Source of the DNA: Marinococcus sp. PL1-022 | Lineage (GTDB): Bacteria > Bacillota > Bacilli > Bacillales > Marinococcaceae | Direction of reading: 5' to 3' | Assembly: GCF_033845285.1 (NCBI RefSeq) | Contig: NZ_JAWXCX010000001.1 | Span: forward strand, 821,495 to 885,494 | Length of the DNA stretch: 64,000 nucleotides | Shown: piece after piece, positions 60,117 through 64,000 of the stretch | How positions within the stretch are numbered: the stretch's first letter is position 1 | How the letters are laid out: every line of letters starts with the position of its first letter | Made by a program: the position numbers and the translations under genes | The notes under the pieces: model-generated | The model's input: only the letters and a program-made list of their open reading frames with translations | Database searches by the model: none | Told to the model about the DNA's origin: nothing

Positions 60117-61205
60117 ATGAATTCTTCATGGATTGAAATTAACGTAAAGGCTGTACGCAACAATATTCATCAGATTAAAAGCCGGATGCCGGATAAATTT
60201 TTTGCAGGGATCGTTAAAAGTAATGCCTATGGCCATGGCCTGGTTCCGATGGCCAAGTACATTGAAAACGAAGTTGATTATTTAGCTGTAGGGGTGGAGG
60301 AAGAAGGTATTGAACTGCGAAACAACGGTGTGAAAGCCCCTATATTGATCTTAGGTCCTTATTTTGACGCGGAACGTACCATTGATTACAACTTAACGCC
60401 TACCGTTGATACGGTTGAAAAAATGAAAAAATTAAATAAGGCAGCAGGGAAGAAAAACGCTGGGCAGTATCCCTTTCATTTAAAAATTAATATTTCTTTA
60501 AATCGTTTCGGTCTGGACGAAAAAGATTTAGGTTCATTTATGGAAGCGTATCAAGCATTAAAATCAGTGGAAATGGAAGGCGTTTATTCTCATTTTGCCG
60601 CCAACAGGCACGCGGAAAAAATTACTGTTCAGAGTGACCGTTTAAAGCAGTGCGTAGAAATTATAACGAAAATTTATGGTGTTCATCCTGCGTACGTGCA
60701 TATGGCCAACAGCGCGATAGCCGTTAAATATCCGGACCTTGGCTTTAATATGATTCGTATCGGCAATGCCATGTTCGGCCAGGCAGCGAGCAGAAACGGC
60801 CTGCATTTTGAGGAAACGTTTGAGCTGAAAACACCTCTTCTTGAAAAGCGGGAAATAAAAACAGGGAGCACGGCGGGGTACGGAGATACCAAGCCGCTCA
60901 ATGAGCCGATAACTATCGGACTCATTCCGCTCGGAGAAGCCCACGGCTTTAACTTTGCCCGGGAGAACCAATCCGATACGCTAAAAAAGCTGGCCTTCAA
61001 CATTCTCCGGAATGTGCGCTCCTATGTGCGGCCGCCGGCGAAAATATTCTGGGGGGAAGAGCCGGTTTCGATCGTCGGGAAGCCCAGCTCGCAGTTTTCT
61101 CTAGTAGACGTGACTGGAAAATCGGTCACTGAAGGAGACGCTTTAACAGCAAGAGTTTCAATCATGAATGTGCAGGAATCCATTGAACGAAAGTATATAG
61201 AATAA
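60117..61205 (+). CDS. Divergent alanine-racemase-like PLP protein
   Basis: A 362-residue fold-type III PLP protein close to alanine racemase. PLP Lys34 is in IVKSNAYGHG, the ANSA and NMIRIGNAMFG phosphate/Arg motifs are kept, and the second catalytic Tyr255 is in GYGDT. It departs from Alr elsewhere. The GYADG motif reads GEAHG (Glu274), the CMDQ segment reads PSSQ (323-326), and the chain stops about 30 residues later, so the region carrying the usual late tyrosine and arginine is missing. Substrate may differ from alanine. AAGGG precedes ATG 60117. No toxin-antitoxin or acpS neighbours as for the main alr. Confidence 0.8.
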   Translation: MNSSWIEINVKAVRNNIHQIKSRMPDKFFAGIVKSNAYGHGLVPMAKYIENEVDYLAVGVEEEGIELRNNGVKAPILILGPYFDAERTIDYNLTPTVDTVEKMKKLNKAAGKKNAGQYPFHLKINISLNRFGLDEKDLGSFMEAYQALKSVEMEGVYSHFAANRHAEKITVQSDRLKQCVEIITKIYGVHPAYVHMANSAIAVKYPDLGFNMIRIGNAMFGQAASRNGLHFEETFELKTPLLEKREIKTGSTAGYGDTKPLNEPITIGLIPLGEAHGFNFARENQSDTLKKLAFNILRNVRSYVRPPAKIFWGEEPVSIVGKPSSQFSLVDVTGKSVTEGDALTARVSIMNVQESIERKYIE

Positions 61206-61213
61206 TAATAAAA

Positions 61214-61258
61214 ACGGCCCGCTGCCTCATTTTTTGGAGACAGCGGGCCATTTTTTAT
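61214..61258. terminator. Bidirectional terminator, racemase-like and Gfo/Idh genes
   Basis: GGCCCGCTG pairs with CAGCGGGCC, with A and T runs on both sides. Confidence 0.92.
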
Positions 61259-62208
61259 GAATTTATAAGCTGCTCAAGCACGACAGCATTTTCCGCGAGT
61301 CCATCAGAAGGCCAGCTTCTTCCCTCCAGCAAACCGAGGGAAAGCGACTGCATGCCGGTAATGTAATAGTTATCTGCGATGGTTTCGCTGTAGGATTCCC
61401 CGCTTTCCATTTCGATAGAAACTCTGCACGGATGTTCTGTCGGTACAAACGCCTGGTGGGCTTTCAATACGCCTTTCGTGCCTACCACCTCGTATTCGTT
61501 GCGAAGAGCAGCGTTCATGCCCGAATCAAAGTGGGCGAGCCGGCCGTCGGAAAAAGTAAGGACACCTGCCGCAGCCCAGTCACTGCGTTCGTTTTCGTGA
61601 AATGAATAAAAAGCGCCCGCATGCTCCGGTTCTCCCATAATCTGACGAATGGCATGAATGCAGTAGCATCCGACATCATACAGGCTTCCACCACCGTCAG
61701 TCTGCGAATGAAGCCGGATGTTGCCTTCGGTATGCTTCAGCGGGAAAGTAAACGATGAGCGCATCGTCACCACGTCTCCGATCGCATTTCCTGCAAGCAT
61801 TTTTTGTACAAGCTGGTGCTGGGGGTGGAACCGGTACATGAATGCTTCCATAAATTGAACGCCGTGTTCTGCGCAGGCGTTTTTTATTTCCTCTGCCTCC
61901 GCCTGAGTCAGGGCTGCCGGCTTTTCGCATAACACATGCTTCTGCTTGCGGGCAGCCTTGATGCTCCATTCCTTGTGGAGGTGGTTGGGAAGAGGAATGT
62001 AGACCGCATCGATGTCCGGGTCTTCAAGCAGAGCATCGTAGCTTTGGTACACCTTTGGAATATGAAAGGCTTCGGCTAGTTCCTCTGCTTTGTCGCTGCC
62101 GCTTGCGATCGCATACGCCTCGGCATTTTCCGTATGCTGCAGTGCAGGCAGCATCTTTCTTCTGGCAATATCGGCCGTGCCTAAAATTCCCCATCGAATA
62201 GTTTTCAT
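61255..62208 (-). CDS. Gfo/Idh/MocA-family oxidoreductase
   Basis: A 317-residue NAD(P)-dependent oxidoreductase. The Rossmann motif is RWGILGTADIARRKMLPAL, the conserved EKPAAL motif with catalytic Lys is near residue 94, and the C-terminal domain has GGGSLYDVGCYCIHAIRQIMG with the usual Asp and His. It probably acts on a sugar, inositol or a similar polyol. ATG 62208 has AGGAGG 7 nt upstream; the preceding in-frame TTG is not needed. Single gene. Confidence 0.92.
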   Translation of the reverse strand: MKTIRWGILGTADIARRKMLPALQHTENAEAYAIASGSDKAEELAEAFHIPKVYQSYDALLEDPDIDAVYIPLPNHLHKEWSIKAARKQKHVLCEKPAALTQAEAEEIKNACAEHGVQFMEAFMYRFHPQHQLVQKMLAGNAIGDVVTMRSSFTFPLKHTEGNIRLHSQTDGGGSLYDVGCYCIHAIRQIMGEPEHAGAFYSFHENERSDWAAAGVLTFSDGRLAHFDSGMNAALRNEYEVVGTKGVLKAHQAFVPTEHPCRVSIEMESGESYSETIADNYYITGMQSLSLGLLEGRSWPSDGLAENAVVLEQLINS

Positions 62209-62277
62209 CAAAAAGCCTCCTAATTAATTACAAAATGCAGTCTCGTGCACACATTGTACACTATTGTGATAAAAGCT

Positions 62278-62298
62278 GCCTGCCAGTTAAAAACAGGC
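62278..62298 (-). terminator. Weak hairpin after the prenyltransferase gene
   Basis: GCCTG pairs with CAGGC around an A/T-rich loop, then CTTTTA on the minus strand. Confidence 0.35.
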
Positions 62299-62312
62299 GT
62301 ATGAACATGTGA

Positions 62313-63233
62313 CTAAAATATTCCCTGCAGCAGAAGAGCTGCTGCCAGGAAAAAACCACACAGGACGGTGCTTTTAATCGACGCCCCCATGAGCGGTCCG
62401 TAGGATTCAGAAGGGTTGGCATCTTCAAGGGCATTATAGGCCTTTACGAGCGGCCAGGCAGAAACAATGGCAATCAGCGCGTACCACGGAAGTGCCCCGA
62501 CGAGAATACCTAAGGGGATCGTAAGCATGGCAATCAGGGTGAAGGCTTTTGAAAGAAGCAGCCCCTTCCTTTCCCCGAGAACGACGACGAGCGTATTTTT
62601 TCCGGAATCACGATCGGCCCTCCAGTGAAGAAAATGATGATTATAAAGCACCATCGTAGTTAATATGCCGATCGGAAGAGAAAGAAAAAATGCCCGAACG
62701 TCAAAATATCCAGTCTGCACGTAGTAGCTGCCCATGACAGGAAGCACTCCGAATGAAAGCAGAATAGCGACTTCCCCGTATCCTTTACCCCGGTAACCGA
62801 ACTTAAAGGGTGGGGCCACATAAAAATAAGCAAGCAGCCCGCCGGCAGCCGCAAGCATTAAAAGCGGCCACCCTTTGGCAATGCTCAAAATGACACCGCA
62901 TAAAAGAGCCAGGGCCAAAAACGCCCACGTAACAAACGCGAATGTTTCTTCAGACACCCGGCCTCCTGTCAGCATGCCGGAATTGGTGGAAACGTCGTTT
63001 GCTGTATCCTGTGCCTTTGTATCAACACCGTTGCGGTAATCCCACAAATCATTCACCATGTTGGAAAACAGGTGGGCGCTGAATGCACCGATCAATGTAA
63101 TAACAAACCAGAGTGGCTCAAGGACTCCGTTCCATGCAAAAGCCCCAAGTGTCCCTAACAGGACAGGCATAAGCATGACAGACAAAAAGCTTGCCCGTGC
63201 GGCCTCCAGCCAGAAAGAAATTGTATGTTTCAT
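62313..63233 (-). CDS. UbiA-family prenyltransferase (MenA-like)
   Basis: A 306-residue membrane prenyltransferase with about eight to nine spans. The first Asp-rich motif is NMVNDLWDYRNGVDT near residue 60. The second is HWRADRDSGKNTLVVVLGE near 205, the pattern of 1,4-dihydroxy-2-naphthoate prenyltransferases in menaquinone synthesis. The segment DVSTNSGMLTGGRVS lies between. It could be a MenA paralog with another aromatic acceptor. Start ATG 63233 has AAAGGA 8 nt upstream; ATG 63239 is too near. Confidence 0.85.
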   Translation of the reverse strand: MKHTISFWLEAARASFLSVMLMPVLLGTLGAFAWNGVLEPLWFVITLIGAFSAHLFSNMVNDLWDYRNGVDTKAQDTANDVSTNSGMLTGGRVSEETFAFVTWAFLALALLCGVILSIAKGWPLLMLAAAGGLLAYFYVAPPFKFGYRGKGYGEVAILLSFGVLPVMGSYYVQTGYFDVRAFFLSLPIGILTTMVLYNHHFLHWRADRDSGKNTLVVVLGERKGLLLSKAFTLIAMLTIPLGILVGALPWYALIAIVSAWPLVKAYNALEDANPSESYGPLMGASIKSTVLCGFFLAAALLLQGIF

Positions 63234-63356
63234 AAGCATCGTCCTTTCTACGTGAAATAAACATAGAGAAATGAAATAAAACTGCTTATGAATTATATCA
63301 AAAAGAAAAACCGAACACCTGATCAGTGTTTTAAGGAGCCGCCAGAACCAGAAGTG

Positions 63357-64000
63357 TTACTGTTTAAAAGCCTCTTCTACAAACGCGATCCACGCCTGGG
63401 CGGCCTGGGTCTGATAGCTTTGCCTGCGCCAGATGAGCGCTAGCCTCCAGTGCAGTAAATCATCGTCCACTGCGAGCACAGAAACATTTCTTGTATCTGC
63501 TTTATGAACGACTGTTTCGGGGAGGAGGGCGAAACCAAGGCCCGCTACGGCACTCTCAAACAAAAAATCCCACTGGGAGCTTTCATAAAGAATATCAGGC
63601 TCAAAGCCGGCCTGGATGCATGACTCGAAGACCCGGTCGTACAGGGAAAACCCCTGCTGAAACATTAAAAAGGATTCATGCTTTAAATCCCGCATTTGTA
63701 TACTTTTGCGGCCGGCAAGCGGATGGTTCACCGAGGTGACGGCAAGGATTTTCCGGTCGATAATCTGGCGAACCTCAAACTGTTCGTCATCGACGGGAAG
63801 AATGGCTACACCTACATCGATATTTCCTTCAAGCAGGGACTGCTCCATAATTTTCGCGCCTTCTTCAACAATGTGTATGCCGGCTTCAGGGTAGGACCTG
63901 CGGAAGCCGGCAATAATTTCGGGGAAAAAGCTGGAGCCAATGACGGGAGGCAGCCCGAATGTAAAGCTGCCTTTTTTATGAAGCTTGATTTCTTCTGCTT
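63357..64000 (-). CDS. LysR-family regulator, C-terminal part
   Basis: The gene runs off the right end of the window, so only about 213 residues of the C-terminal effector-binding domain are visible, and the DNA-binding N terminus lies beyond 64000. The domain starts KKGSFTFGLPPVIGSSFFPE and contains GVAILPVDDEQFEV, FLMFQQGFSLYDRVFESC and AVAGLGFALLPETVV, typical of the CidR/YwbI-like LysR proteins. Ligand and target are unknown; adjacent genes on the same strand are the prenyltransferase and Gfo/Idh genes. No start codon can be assigned. Confidence 0.88.
   Translation of the reverse strand, partial: AEEIKLHKKGSFTFGLPPVIGSSFFPEIIAGFRRSYPEAGIHIVEEGAKIMEQSLLEGNIDVGVAILPVDDEQFEVRQIIDRKILAVTSVNHPLAGRKSIQMRDLKHESFLMFQQGFSLYDRVFESCIQAGFEPDILYESSQWDFLFESAVAGLGFALLPETVVHKADTRNVSVLAVDDDLLHWRLALIWRRQSYQTQAAQAWIAFVEEAFKQ

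Noticed and set aside
59918-60163. 81-codon minus-strand frame upstream of the racemase-like gene
   Set aside because: It overlaps the racemase-like start region, has AT-rich random-looking composition and no ribosome binding site.
1-64000. CRISPR array, insertion sequence, prophage, tRNA or rRNA
   Set aside because: No regularly spaced repeats, transposase, integrase or phage genes, and no recognisable tRNA or rRNA sequence were seen on either strand.

Overview
The window reads as chromosomal DNA of a low-to-mid GC Gram-positive bacterium of the family Bacillaceae. The strongest evidence is the block at 78-11343: mecA, coiA, pepF, spxH, yjbI, a lytic transglycosylase, yjbK, yjbL, relQ, nadK, yjbO, prpE and fabI. 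It follows the Bacillus subtilis yjb gene order almost gene for gene. Ribosome binding sites are strong (AGGAGG/AAAGGAG types), Rho-independent hairpins are dense, and a TPP riboswitch is present. The many predicted sodium-coupled carriers (NhaC, AGCS, SSS) suggest a salt- or alkali-adapted relative such as the Alkalicoccus/Salisediminibacterium group; that placement is inference. I see no rRNA, tRNA, insertion sequence, prophage or CRISPR array.

Layout. 1-11.4 kb: proteolysis adaptors and stress physiology (MecA, SpxH, RelQ, NAD kinase, PrpE) ending in fabI. 11.5-17.3 kb: small genes, an HNH protein, a yjcH/yjcF-like pair, pgpA, an SDR, the coproporphyrinogen oxidase hemY/cgoX and a Nudix hydrolase. 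17.5-31.1 kb: a universal stress protein, NhaC and YfcC transporters, a DJ-1/PfpI protein, an unusual glutamate dehydrogenase, an old yellow enzyme, a YeeE/YedE transporter lacking the family's motif cysteines, fumarase, a PrmA-like methyltransferase with a D-2-hydroxyacid dehydrogenase, and an alanine symporter. 31.3-37.5 kb: small hypotheticals, MIP18/YitW, methionine aminopeptidase, DUF2254, a flavin reductase and a MerR/MFS pair. 37.6-41.5 kb: a TPP-riboswitch operon tenA-ykoE-ykoD-ykoC for thiamine-precursor import and salvage. 41.6-46.6 kb: flavodoxin, a racemase/DUF488/zinc-ribbon operon, flavohemoglobin under apparent NsrR control, and a translationally coupled amidohydrolase-Rieske pair. 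46.7-56.4 kb: acyl-CoA synthetase, a sodium symporter with a cre over its promoter, TVP38, an HD protein, an NlpC/P60 hydrolase with a long leader, lactate permease and an AEC carrier. 56.4-64 kb: SelO, YqcI/YcgG, aldo/keto reductase, a divergent alanine-racemase-like protein, Gfo/Idh oxidoreductase, a MenA-like prenyltransferase and a LysR regulator cut by the window end.

Most of the window is ordinary core and metabolic chromosome. The items most worth a second look are: the coupled amidohydrolase-Rieske pair with four 10-bp repeats upstream; the alternative base-pairings in the leader of the NlpC/P60 gene; and several proteins that keep a family fold but have lost hallmark residues (YeeE/YedE without its cysteines, an alanine racemase without the CMDQ segment, a rhodanese-like domain without its cysteine, and an Asp/Glu racemase with one cysteine). 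Functions are assigned from recognised motifs and synteny, not from any search.
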